64,000 nucleotides of DNA from Actinomadura opuntiae (lineage in GTDB: Bacteria > Actinomycetota > Actinomycetes > Streptosporangiales > Streptosporangiaceae): assembly GCF_030283205.1 (NCBI RefSeq), contig NZ_JASNWF010000009.1, positions 186,001 through 250,000 on the forward strand, read 5' to 3'. The notes under the pieces are model-generated. The model saw only the letters and a program-made list of their open reading frames with translations. It searched no databases and was not told the origin of the DNA. The translations under genes and the position numbers were made by a program. Every line of letters starts with the position of its first letter. Position 1 is the first letter of the stretch. Shown one piece after another: positions 41,540-50,033 of the stretch.

Positions 41540-42271
41540 TCAGGATCCAGGGCGGGAACGAGGGGCGGGGACGTGCGGCTCGGGATGCTCGATCGCGGGC
41601 GGTCGGTGGCCGGACCCGTTCCCCTTGCCGTTGTCGCCGTTGTTGCCCTGCCCGTTGCCGTTCCCGGCGCCCTTGCGCTTGCCGGGGTTCGGGGTCTTCT
41701 TGGCCTTCGGGGTCTTCTTGGCCTTCGGAGTCCTGCTCTTGGTCTGCCCGGGGGCGGCCGTCTTGCCGTGCTCCGGCTTGCCCTTCGGTGACGTGCTGGG
41801 CCGGGGACGCTGCGCCGGGGTCGCGCGCGAGGGCGTGGAAGGCGACGGCGACACCCCGTCGCCGTGGTGCCAGGACGTGGCCGGCGTGCGGTGCGGGGAC
41901 GGCGAGGGCTCGGGGGACTGCCCGGGCAGGTACCCGGTGCCGGCCGCGACCGCTACGCCGCCGAACGCCGCCAGCGTCACGGCGACCACGGCGACCTTGA
42001 CCGTCGCGTAGCGGGGCAGGGCGGCCCAGCGGGACGCGCGCGGCGCGGGCCGCGTCCGGGCGGCGCGGAAGGCGGCGGCCGCGGCGTCCTCGCCGGCCAG
42101 CTCGCCGGGACGCGGCGGCGCGGCGGCGGCCGACAGCAGCGCCCGCAGCGCCTCGTGGCCGTCGGCGGAACCGGCCTCGGTGCCGCCGTGCGCGGGGCTC
42201 GCCGGAGCCCCGTCGAGCAGCCGCTCGGCGGTGCGCTGGTCGAGCCGTCGGGCTCGCTGGTGGTCGCTCAT
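41540..42271 (-). CDS. Single-pass membrane protein paired with sigma factor (putative anti-sigma)
   Basis: 243 aa; its ATG overlaps the sigma gene stop (ATGA). Residues 1-85 are cytosolic ('LDQRTAERLLDG'), followed by one membrane helix ('VKVAVVAVTLAAFGGVAVAAG', about 90-110). The outer part is a low-complexity Pro/Ser/Thr then Lys- and Gly/Asn-rich tail with the 18-base repeat unit encoding TPKAKK and then 'GNGNGQGNNGDNGKGNGSG'. No zinc-binding anti-sigma motif (HxxxCxxC) is visible, so the anti-sigma role is inferred only from position and topology. The basic tail could contact wall polymers. Confidence 0.7.
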   Translation of the reverse strand: MSDHQRARRLDQRTAERLLDGAPASPAHGGTEAGSADGHEALRALLSAAAAPPRPGELAGEDAAAAAFRAARTRPAPRASRWAALPRYATVKVAVVAVTLAAFGGVAVAAGTGYLPGQSPEPSPSPHRTPATSWHHGDGVSPSPSTPSRATPAQRPRPSTSPKGKPEHGKTAAPGQTKSRTPKAKKTPKAKKTPNPGKRKGAGNGNGQGNNGDNGKGNGSGHRPPAIEHPEPHVPAPRSRPGS

Positions 42272-43008
42272 CTCACCCCTTCAGCGCCCGTACCGCCGCT
42301 TTTGTCACTCCCGGCACCCGGCAGCGTGCCCGCCTGCGGCGCTGGAGCGGTCCCGGCGGCCGCCCCGGCGGAGTCCGCGGCCGCCTCGCGGGAGCCCGCG
42401 GCCGCCGCCTCGGAAGCCTCGGAAGCCTCGGAGGGCGCGGCGAGCCGTTCGGTCAGCCGGCGCAGGCCGCGGTGGGCGGCGGTGCGGATCGCGCCGGGGC
42501 GCTTGCCGAGCACCTTGCCCGCGGCCTTGGCGTCCAGGCCCATCACCACCCGCAGCAGCACCGCCTCGGCCTGGTCGCGCGGCAGCCCGGCGATCAGCCG
42601 CAGCGCGTCCTCGGTGGCGATGCCGTCCAGCGCGAGCGCCTCGGTGTCGGACGGCCCGGCGAGCGTCAGCAGCTCCTCGGCGGGCGCGTCGGCGGCCGGG
42701 CGGCGGGCGCGGCGGCGCAGATGGTCCAGGGCGCGGTGCCGGGTGATCGTGGCGGTCCAGCCGCGGAACCCGTCGATGTCGCCGCGGAAGCCGGGCAGGT
42801 CGCGGGCGATCTGCAGCCACGCCTCGGAGGTGACGTCCTCGGCGTCGGCGCCGACGAGCGCGCCGGCGAAGCGGATCAGCCGGGGCTGGACGTCGCGGTA
42901 GAGCACGCGGAAGGCCTCCTCGTCGCCCCCCTGGGCCGCCCGGAGGGCACGGTCGAGGTCGTCCCCGCCGTCCGCGCCCCTCTGCCGCACTCCCGTCACC
43001 CGCGTCAT
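42268..43008 (-). CDS. ECF-type RNA polymerase sigma factor
   Basis: 246 aa from ATG 43008; an ATG at 43038 adds ten residues and neither has a clear ribosome site. Region 2 is 'DEEAFRVLYRDVQPRLIRFAG' and 'DAEDVTSEAWLQIARDLPGF.GDIDGFRGWTATITRHRALDHLRR'; region 4 is 'LPRDQAEAVLLRVVMGLDAKAAGKVLGKRPGAIRTAAHRGLRRL'. After region 4 it carries about 60 residues of Ala/Ser/Glu-rich repeats ('ASEASEASEAAAAG'), not typical of ECF proteins. It is coupled to the membrane partner downstream and divergent from the polysaccharide genes at 43121, which are likely targets. Confidence 0.88.
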   Translation of the reverse strand: MTRVTGVRQRGADGGDDLDRALRAAQGGDEEAFRVLYRDVQPRLIRFAGALVGADAEDVTSEAWLQIARDLPGFRGDIDGFRGWTATITRHRALDHLRRRARRPAADAPAEELLTLAGPSDTEALALDGIATEDALRLIAGLPRDQAEAVLLRVVMGLDAKAAGKVLGKRPGAIRTAAHRGLRRLTERLAAPSEASEASEAAAAGSREAAADSAGAAAGTAPAPQAGTLPGAGSDKSGGTGAEGVR

Positions 43009-43120
43009 TGTGCAGGCATTTCCCGTTCGGTGTGACATGGACGCGGTGCTCGGCGCTGACCGTTTCGAACGGCCGCGCCGCCGCCGCGCGTGCGCGCCGT
43101 TCGTCCCCTAGTGCGAAGCG

Positions 43121-43630
43121 ATGGACGCCATGATCCGCGATGTACCCGCCCACCGGGCCGTACCGGCCGACGAGTCCGGCGTTTCCGCAGGCCAGAGCGG
43201 GGCTCCGGTGTTCGTGGACGCGACCGGGCGGCGCCGCAGGCTGGCCCGGCGGATCGGCCTGGCGGCGGGCGCGGTGCTCGTGGTGTTCCTCGGCGCGCTC
43301 GGCGTCGGCGCGGCGACCGGCGCGGCCGTTCCGATGACGCCGTGGGACGGACCGTCCGCGCACCCGCGCGTGGGCGGCCACCCGTCGACCGCCGCGCGCG
43401 CCGCGAAGGGCGGCTCGGCGGGCGGCCGTCAGGGCGCGAAGCCGGGGCAGCGTCCCGAGGCCGCTCCCTCGGGTGCCGGGGCGCCGTCCGCGACGTCCAG
43501 GCGGGGGGCCACGACGGCGCCCGCGCCGTCCGCGCCGAGCGCCAAGCCCACGGCGACCGCGTCCGCGAGCCGTCCGGGCAACTCCCATGCGTCGCCGCCC
43601 GCGTGGGGGCGGAAGAAGAAGTCCGGCTGA
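43121..43630 (+). CDS. Single-pass membrane protein upstream of deacetylase/glycosyltransferase
   Basis: 169 aa. A 45-residue cytosolic part is followed by one helix ('IGLAAGAVLVVFLGALGVGAAT') and an outer Ala/Pro/Ser/Thr-rich disordered tail ending in 'GRKKKSG'. It resembles a family of small proteins that precede PgaB/PgaC-like fusions in actinomycetes, though I cannot name it. Two bases separate it from the next gene, so they are co-translated. It may organise or regulate the synthase. ATG 43121 or 43130 could be the start. Confidence 0.7.
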   Translation: MDAMIRDVPAHRAVPADESGVSAGQSGAPVFVDATGRRRRLARRIGLAAGAVLVVFLGALGVGAATGAAVPMTPWDGPSAHPRVGGHPSTAARAAKGGSAGGRQGAKPGQRPEAAPSGAGAPSATSRRGATTAPAPSAPSAKPTATASASRPGNSHASPPAWGRKKKSG

Positions 43631-43632
43631 CG

Positions 43633-45762
43633 GTGCGGCGAGGCGAACCGCGGGGCCACTGGCTCCTGCTGCTGCTCGGCGGCCTGGCGCTGAGCGTGCT
43701 CCTGCTGCTGGACGGCTACGCGCACGGCGCGGTCGGCGAGGCGCCGCGCAAGGATCCGGCGCATCCCGTCCCGGCGCCGCGGGCCGCCACGTCCGGCGGC
43801 CCCGTGATCAACATGGCGGGCGGGACGCCGCGCTCGCTGCGGATGCCCGCCAGGACCATCGCGCTGACCTTCGACGACGGCCCCGACCCGACGTGGACGC
43901 CGCGGATCCTCGACGTGCTGCGCCGCCACGGCGCGCACGCCACGTTCTTCGCCGTGGGCGCGCACGTGGCCGAGAACCCGGGGCTGACCCGCCGCGTCCT
44001 GCGCGAGGGCAACGAGATCGGCTCGCACACCTACACGCACGTCGACCTGGCCACGGCCCCGGCCTGGCGCGCCCGCCTGGAACTGGACCTGACGCAGCGG
44101 GCGCTGGCGGGCGCGGCCGGAGTGCACACGCGGCTGATGCGGATGCCGTACTCCTCGGTCCCGGACGGCCTGACCATCCCGGAGTGGCGCGCGGCCCGCC
44201 GGGCGGGCGAGGACGGGTACGTCGTCGTGCTGACCGACCGCGACACCGAGGACTGGACCCGGCCCGGCACCGCGAAGATCGTCCAGACGGCGCTCGCGGC
44301 CGGGCGGCCGAACGAGGGCGCCGTCGTCATGCTGCACGACGCGGGCGGCGACCGGGCGCAGACGGTCGCGGCGGTCGAGCGGATCATCGACCGGCTCCAG
44401 CCCCGCGGCTACCGCTTCACCACGCTCTCGCAGGCGCTGCGGATGCCCGCCGCCGACATCGCCGTGCCGCGCCGGGAGAAGGCGGTCGGCTGGACGCTCG
44501 TCGCCGCGCAGCGGGCCGCGTCCGCGCTCACCGGGTGGCTCGGCGCGCTGTTCGGCCTGGCCGGGGCGCTGTACGTGCTGCGGCTCGTGATGCTGCTGGT
44601 GTTCGCGCATGTGCACGTCCGGCGCGTCCGGGGGCCGTCCCGCCCGGCGCCGCCGGAACGTTGCCCGGACGTTTCGGTCATCGTCCCGGCCTACAACGAG
44701 GAGGCCGGGATCGCCGCGACGGTCCGGTCGCTGGTCGACACCGACTATCCCGGCGCGTTCGAGGTGATCGTGGTCGACGACGGCTCCACGGACCGCACCT
44801 CCGCGATCGTCGAGTCGCTCGCGCTGCCGGGCGTGCGGCTGCTGCGCAAGCCCAACGGCGGCAAGCCCAGCGCCCTGAACGCGGGCGCCGCGATGGCGCG
44901 CGGCGAGATCCTCGTGCTGGTGGACGGCGACACCGTGTTCCAGCGCGACGCCCTCCGGCATCTCGTCGCGCCCTTCGCCGACCCGCGCGTCGGCGCGGTG
45001 AGCGGCAACACCAAGGTCGCCAACCGGGGCGGGATCCTCGGCCGCTGGCAGCACATCGAGTACGTGATCGGCTTCAACCTCGACCGCCGGATGTTCGACG
45101 TGCTGCGGTGCATGCCGACCGTCCCGGGCGCGATCGGCGCGTTCCGCGGGCCGGTGCTGGCGCGGATCGGAGGCGTGCCGGCCGACACGCTCGCCGAGGA
45201 CACCGACCTCACCATGGCGGTCTGCCGGTCCGGGCACCGCGTCGTCTATGAGGAGAAGGCGCTCGCCTGGACGGAGGCGCCGTCGTCACTGCGGCAGCTG
45301 TGGCGGCAGCGGTACCGCTGGTGCTACGGCACCATGCAGGCGATGTGGAAGCACCGCCGGTCCCTGGTGGAGCGCGGCGCGTCCGGCAGGTTCGGCCGCC
45401 GCTGCCTCACCTACCTGGCGGTGTTCCAGGTGCTGCTGCCCCTGTTCGCGCCCGCCGTCGACCTGTTCGCCCTGTTCGGGATCGTCTTCCTGAACCCGCT
45501 GGGGCCGATCCTGCTCTGGGCCGGGTTCGTCGCGGCGCAGGTCGCCGCGGGCGCCTACGCGCTGTGGCTGGACGGCGAACGCATCCGCCCGCTGTGGACG
45601 CTGCCGCTCCAGCAGTTCGCGTACCGGCAGCTCATGTACCTGGTCGTCGTCCAGTCGGTGGTCACGGCGCTGCTCGGCTCGCGGCTCGGGTGGCACACGA
45701 TCCGCCGCACCGGCACGTTCTCCGACGTCCCTCCCGCGCCGCAGCCGGCCTCGCCCCGCTGA
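43633..45762 (+). CDS. Bifunctional NodB polysaccharide deacetylase / processive GT2 glycosyltransferase
   Basis: 709 aa from GTG 43633. After a membrane helix ('WLLLLLGGLALSVLLLLDG') the NodB domain (about 75-270) shows 'TFDDGPDPTW', 'SHTYTHVDLA', 'RMPYSS' and 'MLHDAGG', all catalytic motifs of metal-dependent N-deacetylases. A second helix leads to a GT2 domain (about 340-600) with 'VSVIVPAYNEEAGI', 'VVDDGSTD', 'DGDT', 'EDTDLTM' and 'QRYRW', the motif of processive synthases, then several membrane helices. Synthesis and partial deacetylation of a beta-1,4 or beta-1,6 GlcNAc polymer (PNAG-like) at the membrane is the natural reading. The divergent sigma/anti-sigma pair suggests envelope-stress control. 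Confidence 0.9.
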   Translation: MRRGEPRGHWLLLLLGGLALSVLLLLDGYAHGAVGEAPRKDPAHPVPAPRAATSGGPVINMAGGTPRSLRMPARTIALTFDDGPDPTWTPRILDVLRRHGAHATFFAVGAHVAENPGLTRRVLREGNEIGSHTYTHVDLATAPAWRARLELDLTQRALAGAAGVHTRLMRMPYSSVPDGLTIPEWRAARRAGEDGYVVVLTDRDTEDWTRPGTAKIVQTALAAGRPNEGAVVMLHDAGGDRAQTVAAVERIIDRLQPRGYRFTTLSQALRMPAADIAVPRREKAVGWTLVAAQRAASALTGWLGALFGLAGALYVLRLVMLLVFAHVHVRRVRGPSRPAPPERCPDVSVIVPAYNEEAGIAATVRSLVDTDYPGAFEVIVVDDGSTDRTSAIVESLALPGVRLLRKPNGGKPSALNAGAAMARGEILVLVDGDTVFQRDALRHLVAPFADPRVGAVSGNTKVANRGGILGRWQHIEYVIGFNLDRRMFDVLRCMPTVPGAIGAFRGPVLARIGGVPADTLAEDTDLTMAVCRSGHRVVYEEKALAWTEAPSSLRQLWRQRYRWCYGTMQAMWKHRRSLVERGASGRFGRRCLTYLAVFQVLLPLFAPAVDLFALFGIVFLNPLGPILLWAGFVAAQVAAGAYALWLDGERIRPLWTLPLQQFAYRQLMYLVVVQSVVTALLGSRLGWHTIRRTGTFSDVPPAPQPASPR

Positions 45763-45774
45763 TCGGTTCGGATT

Positions 45775-45814
45775 CCGATGACGGGGCCGGGAACAATCCC
45801 GGGGGCCCCATCGG
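45775..45814 (+). terminator. Terminator after the polysaccharide synthase gene
   Basis: CCGAT...GGGGCC..GGGA, an ACAA loop and TCCC..GGCCCC..ATCGG form a long interrupted stem beginning 13 bases after the stop codon, the expected place for an intrinsic terminator. Confidence 0.65.
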
Positions 45815-45934
45815 TTACACATAACAGCCGGTGTGCCTGGTGTCCCCGGGCCTCACCTATTGCCTTCACGGAATACCGTCCGGCTGGAGCCGTGTTGAGC
45901 CTTTCGCCGAGAGGCGACCCACACACCGGTGCTT

Positions 45935-45977
45935 GACCACGGCCCCGCCGGGCCTCACAGTCCGGCGGGGCGTGGTC
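45935..45977 (+). other. 16-bp hairpin just upstream of tenA
   Basis: GACCACG and CCCCGCCGG pair with CCGGCGGGG and CGTGGTC around a 10-base loop, with a single bulged G. It ends 13-46 bases before the possible tenA starts. It may be an attenuator or protect the transcript; it does not match the THI-box consensus (no CTGAGA or GGGTAATGC elements). The remainder of the 45815-46022 gap holds no recognised gene. Confidence 0.45.
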
Positions 45978-46022
45978 GTTTCCGGGGTGATGCCAGACTT
46001 GGGTGATGCCAGACTTGCCGGC

Positions 46023-46631
46023 ATGAGTCTCGCGGCGCATCTGGAGGAGCTCGGCCGTCCGCTGGTCGAGGAGCAGCTGAAGCACCCGACCGTCCTCGGC
46101 ATCGCGAACGGGGACCTGGACGAGGCCGTCTTCCGCTCCTGGCTCGAACAGGACTACCTGTTCCTGCACGACTACGTCCGGGTGTTCTCGCGCCTGGCCT
46201 GGCAGGCCCCGTCCGCGCACCTCGGCGACCTTGTCGACCTCGCCCACGCGACCTACCACGACGAACTGGAACTGCACCGGTCGCTGTCGGCCGAGTTCGG
46301 CGCCGACCTGGACGGCGCCGACAAGGGTCCGGCCTGCGCCGCCTACACCGCGTTCCTGCTGGACAGCGCCGCCGACTACGCCGACGGGCTCGCAGCCCTG
46401 TACCCGTGCATGTGGGGGTATTCGACGCTGGGCGTCCGCCTCGCCGAGGACCCGCCGGCCGAGCCGCGCTACCGCCGCTGGGTCGACACCTACGCCGACC
46501 CCGGCTTCGCCGAGCTGACCCGCCGCATCGCCCAGATGATCGACGAGTCGGGAGCCGACCCCGACCGCGCGGAACGCCTGTTCCTCGACGGCATGCGCCA
46601 CGAGCTGGCCTTCTGGGACGTCCCCCTCTAG
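46023..46631 (+). CDS. tenA: TenA-family protein (thiaminase II-like)
   Basis: 202 aa from ATG 46023; an in-frame ATG at 45990 adds eleven residues and neither has a strong ribosome site. 'FRSWLEQDYLFLHDYVRVFSRLAW', 'ATYHDELELH' (Asp/Glu of the active site), 'ALYPCMWGYSTLG' with the nucleophilic Cys, and 'LFLDGMRHELAFW' with the C-terminal Glu match TenA. The enzyme hydrolyses aminopyrimidine salvage products to HMP in thiamine recycling. It stands alone here; the TPP-riboswitch permease is 9 kb away. Confidence 0.87.
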   Translation: MSLAAHLEELGRPLVEEQLKHPTVLGIANGDLDEAVFRSWLEQDYLFLHDYVRVFSRLAWQAPSAHLGDLVDLAHATYHDELELHRSLSAEFGADLDGADKGPACAAYTAFLLDSAADYADGLAALYPCMWGYSTLGVRLAEDPPAEPRYRRWVDTYADPGFAELTRRIAQMIDESGADPDRAERLFLDGMRHELAFWDVPL

Positions 46632-46640
46632 CCCCAGGAA

Positions 46641-46654
46641 GTTTCACATGAAAC
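46641..46654. other. parS-like palindrome
   Basis: GTTTCACATGAAAC lies ten bases after the tenA stop. The bacterial chromosome-partition site parS has the core GTTTCACGTGAAAC, from which this differs at one central base. It lies in a short convergent gap, just before the terminator hairpin at 46660. A degenerate ParB site is possible; chance occurrence of 13 of 14 bases in a 72 percent GC genome is low but not negligible. Confidence 0.45.
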
Positions 46655-46659
46655 AACGA

Positions 46660-46688
46660 ACGCGCGGCCCCGGCGTGGGGCCGCGCGT
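46660..46688. terminator. Bidirectional terminator between tenA and copA
   Basis: ACGCGCGGCCCC and GGGGCCGCGCGT pair perfectly (12 bp) around GGCGT. It lies between the convergent ends of tenA (46631) and copA (46700) and can stop both. Confidence 0.7.
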
Positions 46689-46699
46689 CCGCTTCGGCG

Positions 46700-49021
46700 T
46701 CAGCGGGTGGCCGGGACCTCCGGACGGGCCGGGGCCGCGGCCGCCGGCGCCGGCGCGGAGTCGCCGTTCAGCGCCTTGAACCGGCGGAGCCGCAGGCTGT
46801 TGCTGACCACGAAGACCGACGAGAACGCCATCGCGCCGCCCGCGATCATCGGGTTGAGCAGCCCGGACGCCGCCAGCGGCAGCGCCGCCACGTTGTAGGC
46901 GAACGCCCAGAACAGGTTGCCCTTGATGGTGCGCAGCGTCCGCCGCGACAGCCGGATCGCGTCCGCCGCGGCCCGCAGGTCGCCGCGCACCAGGGTCAGG
47001 TCGGACGCCTCGATCGCCACGTCCGTGCCGGTGCCCATCGCCAGGCCGAGGTCGGCCTGGGCGAGCGCGGCCGCGTCGTTCACGCCGTCGCCGACCATCG
47101 CGACCGTCCGCCCCTCGGACTGGAGGCGCTTGACGACCTCCACCTTGTCCTGCGGCAGGACCTCGGCGACGACCTGCTCGATCCCGACCGCGTCGGCGAC
47201 GGTGCGGGCCACGGTCTCGCTGTCGCCGGTGAGCAGGACGGGCCGCAGCCCGAGCGCCCGCAGCTGCTCGATCGCCTCCGCCGAGGTCGGCTTCACCTGG
47301 TCCGCGACGGTGATCACCGCGCGGGCCTCGCCGTCCCAGCCGACCGCGACGGCGGTGCGGCCCTGCGCCTGCGCCTCCGCCATGGCCCGCTCCAGGCCGG
47401 CGGTCAGGTGCTGCGACCACTCGGCCAGCAGTTGCGGCCGGCCGACCAGGACGCCGCGGCCGTCGACGATCCCCTGGACGCCGAGGCCCTCGACGTTCGC
47501 GAAGTCCTCCACGGTGCCGAGGGTCCCGACGCGCTCGGCCGCGCCCTTGGCGATGGCCTGCGCGATCGGGTGCTCGGAGGCGTTCTCCAGTGCGCCCGCC
47601 AGCCGCAGCACCTCCGCCTCGTCCACACCGTCGGCGGTGTGGACGTCCACCAGCGCCATCCGGCCGGTGGTGACGGTGCCGGTCTTGTCCAGCACGACCG
47701 TGTCGATCGCGCGGGTCGACTCCAGCACCTCCGGGCCCTTGATCAGGATGCCGAGCTGCGCGCCGCGCCCCGTCCCGACCATCAGCGCGGTCGGGGTGGC
47801 CAGGCCCAGGGCGCACGGGCAGGCGATGATCAGCACTGCGACCGCGGCGGTGAACGCCCCGGCCAGGCCCGAGCCGGTGCCGACCCAGAAGCCCAGCGTC
47901 GCGACGGCCAGCGCGATCACCACCGGGACGAAGATCCCGGAGATCCGGTCGGCGAGCCGCTGCACCTGCGCCTTGCCGGTCTGCGCGTCCTCCACCAGCC
48001 GCGCCATCTGCGCCAGCTGGGTGTCGGCGCCGACCCGGGTCGCGCGGACCAGCAGCCGCCCGCCCGCGTTCACCGTCGCGCCGACCACCGCGTCGCCCGG
48101 CGCGACCTCCACCGGCACCGACTCGCCGGTCAGCAGCGAGGCGTCCACCGCCGACGACCCCTCGGTCACCACGCCGTCCGTCGCGATCTTCTCGCCGGGA
48201 CGGACGACGAACACGTCGTCCACCGCCAGCTTCTCGACCGGGATGCGTTCTTCGCGCCCGTCCCGGACGACCGAGACCTCCTTGGCGCCCAGCTCCAGCA
48301 GCGCCCGGAGCGCGGCCCCCGCGCGGCGCTTGGAGCGCGCCTCGAAGTAGCGGCCGGCGAGGATGAACGCGATGACGCCGGACGCGGCCTCAAGGTAGAT
48401 GTTCATCGACCCGTCCGAACGGGTCATCGAGAACTCGAACCCGTGCTTGAGGCCCGTCTCCCCTGCGGTGCCGAAGAACAGCGCCCACAGCGACCAGCCG
48501 AACGCGGCGAGCGTGCCGACCGACACCAGCGTGTCCATCGTCGCGGCGCCGTGCCGCAGGTTCGTCCACGCGGCCTTGTGGAACGGCCAGCCCGCGTACA
48601 CCACGACGGGCGAGGCCAGCGTCAGCGACAGCCACTGCCAGTTGTCGAACTGGAGTGCCAGGATCATCGCCATCGCGATCACCGGGATCGCCAGCACGAC
48701 CGACATGACCAGCCGCTGCCGCAGCGTCCGCAGCCCGTCGTCGGGCTCTCCGCCCGCCTCGCCCTCACTCTCGCTCTTGGGCGGGGCGGGCAGCTCGGCG
48801 GTGTAGCCGGCCTGCTCGACCGTGGCGACCAGCTCCTCCGGGGACACCCCCGCGGGGAACTCGACCCTGGCCTTCTCGGTGGCGTAGTTGACGGTGGCGG
48901 TCACTCCGTCGAGCTTGTTCAGCTTGCGCTCGATGCGGTTGGCGCACGAAGCGCACGTCATCCCGCCGATCGTCAGCTCGATCCGCCCGGTTTCCGCCTC
49001 TGGCACGGCGCCGGTGGTCAT
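46700..49021 (-). CDS. copA: Copper-exporting P1B-type ATPase
   Basis: 773 aa from ATG 49021 with AAGGAGGA upstream. The N-terminal metal-binding domain has 'GGMTCASCANRIE' (C23, C26). Then come membrane helices, the A-domain 'LLTGESVPVEV', the ion-binding 'IIACPCALGLATP' (CPC), the phosphorylated Asp in 'DKTGTVTTG', 'SEHPIAQAI' (HP) and 'MVGDGVNDAAALAQAD'. These are the full set for Cu(I) export across the cytoplasmic membrane. Last gene of the operon copZ, secreted His-rich protein, copA, preceded by two CsoR-type boxes. Confidence 0.95.
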   Translation of the reverse strand: MTTGAVPEAETGRIELTIGGMTCASCANRIERKLNKLDGVTATVNYATEKARVEFPAGVSPEELVATVEQAGYTAELPAPPKSESEGEAGGEPDDGLRTLRQRLVMSVVLAIPVIAMAMILALQFDNWQWLSLTLASPVVVYAGWPFHKAAWTNLRHGAATMDTLVSVGTLAAFGWSLWALFFGTAGETGLKHGFEFSMTRSDGSMNIYLEAASGVIAFILAGRYFEARSKRRAGAALRALLELGAKEVSVVRDGREERIPVEKLAVDDVFVVRPGEKIATDGVVTEGSSAVDASLLTGESVPVEVAPGDAVVGATVNAGGRLLVRATRVGADTQLAQMARLVEDAQTGKAQVQRLADRISGIFVPVVIALAVATLGFWVGTGSGLAGAFTAAVAVLIIACPCALGLATPTALMVGTGRGAQLGILIKGPEVLESTRAIDTVVLDKTGTVTTGRMALVDVHTADGVDEAEVLRLAGALENASEHPIAQAIAKGAAERVGTLGTVEDFANVEGLGVQGIVDGRGVLVGRPQLLAEWSQHLTAGLERAMAEAQAQGRTAVAVGWDGEARAVITVADQVKPTSAEAIEQLRALGLRPVLLTGDSETVARTVADAVGIEQVVAEVLPQDKVEVVKRLQSEGRTVAMVGDGVNDAAALAQADLGLAMGTGTDVAIEASDLTLVRGDLRAAADAIRLSRRTLRTIKGNLFWAFAYNVAALPLAASGLLNPMIAGGAMAFSSVFVVSNSLRLRRFKALNGDSAPAPAAAAPARPEVPATR

Positions 49022-49053
49022 CGCTCCTCCTTCGCTTTCGACCGTAGGGGATG

Positions 49054-49986
49054 TCAGTGCGTGTGCTCGCCGTGGCCTCCGGCGCCCTCGCCCTGGTCGG
49101 GCACCGTGGCCGACGGCCCGGCCGTCACGGTGAACTCTGCCGTGCGGACCTTGCCCCCGTGCTGGAAGTCCAGATACAGCCGGTACACGCCGGAGCTGGG
49201 CACTTCCGCGTAGAAGGTGACGTCCGGCCCCGGCTCGGTCCTGCCGTCGCCCGGCTCGCCGTCCGGATGGACGTGCAGGTAGGCGAGGTCGCCCTGGCGC
49301 AGCGCGACCAGGTGCCCGTACGCCTCCAGGTACGGCTCCAGGTCCGTGACCGGCCGGCCGTCCTTGCTCACCGACAGCGTCAACTCGCTCGCCTTGCCCG
49401 GCGTCAGGGCGCCCGCGAGCTTCACCTCGTAGCCGTCCACCTTCGCGACCTGCTCGGGCCGCGGCAGCGGAACGGGCCGGTAGTCGCCCGCGGCGGCCAC
49501 GTCGACGCCCAGCGTCAGCGCCTCCTTCGCGCCCTCCGGCCGGACGTCGGTGAAGAACCGGTACGCGCCGGCCTTCGGCAGGACGACCGCGACCTCCCAC
49601 ACGCCGCCGCCGATCTCGGTCGGGTGCAGGTGCTGGAAGCCGGACAGGTCCCGGCGCGCGATGATCAGGTGCAGCCGCTTGCCGTGCAGCGGCGTGAACC
49701 TGGTGACGGGCTTGCCGTCCGGGCCGTCGATGGTGAACCGGAAGTCGGTCGGCACGCCCGGCCGCACGTCGGTCGTGCGCGGGTGCAGGGTGAAGCCGTC
49801 CTGGCTGACCTGCAGCCCGCCGGGGAGCACCGGGCCCGCGGTCGTGCCGCCGTGGCCGCCGTGCGAGCCGTGCCCGCCCTCGTCGGCCTTCCCGACGGGC
49901 CCGGCCGCCGTCCCGATCCCGGCGGCGCCGCCGAAGACGGCGGCCAGCCCCACCACGTAGGCGCCCAGCTTGGTCGCGGTGTTCAT
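49054..49986 (-). CDS. Exported His-rich protein of the copper operon
   Basis: 310 aa. The N-terminus 'KLGAYVVGLAAVFGGAAGIG' is a signal peptide or membrane anchor, followed by the metal-binding-looking 'GGHGSHGGHGG'. The body has two beta-sandwich-like parts: 'FTPLHGKRLHLIIARRDLSG' plus 'FQHLHPT' in the first and 'YGHLVALRQGDLAYLHVHPDG' in the second. The HxH-bearing blocks suggest a duplicated cupredoxin- or YtkA-like fold. The C-terminus ends in 'GGHGEHTH'. It likely binds copper outside the membrane between CopZ and CopA export steps. It lies between copZ and copA. Confidence 0.8.
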   Translation of the reverse strand: MNTATKLGAYVVGLAAVFGGAAGIGTAAGPVGKADEGGHGSHGGHGGTTAGPVLPGGLQVSQDGFTLHPRTTDVRPGVPTDFRFTIDGPDGKPVTRFTPLHGKRLHLIIARRDLSGFQHLHPTEIGGGVWEVAVVLPKAGAYRFFTDVRPEGAKEALTLGVDVAAAGDYRPVPLPRPEQVAKVDGYEVKLAGALTPGKASELTLSVSKDGRPVTDLEPYLEAYGHLVALRQGDLAYLHVHPDGEPGDGRTEPGPDVTFYAEVPSSGVYRLYLDFQHGGKVRTAEFTVTAGPSATVPDQGEGAGGHGEHTH

Positions 49987-50033
49987 CGTCCTTCACTCCA
50001 CTCGTCTCGGCCCTGTTCCCAGGGCGGCAGGCC

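Noticed and set aside
45815..46022. tRNA or TPP riboswitch upstream of tenA
   Set aside because: The folded region lacks a cloverleaf with TTC loop and lacks the CTGAGA and GGGTAATGC elements.
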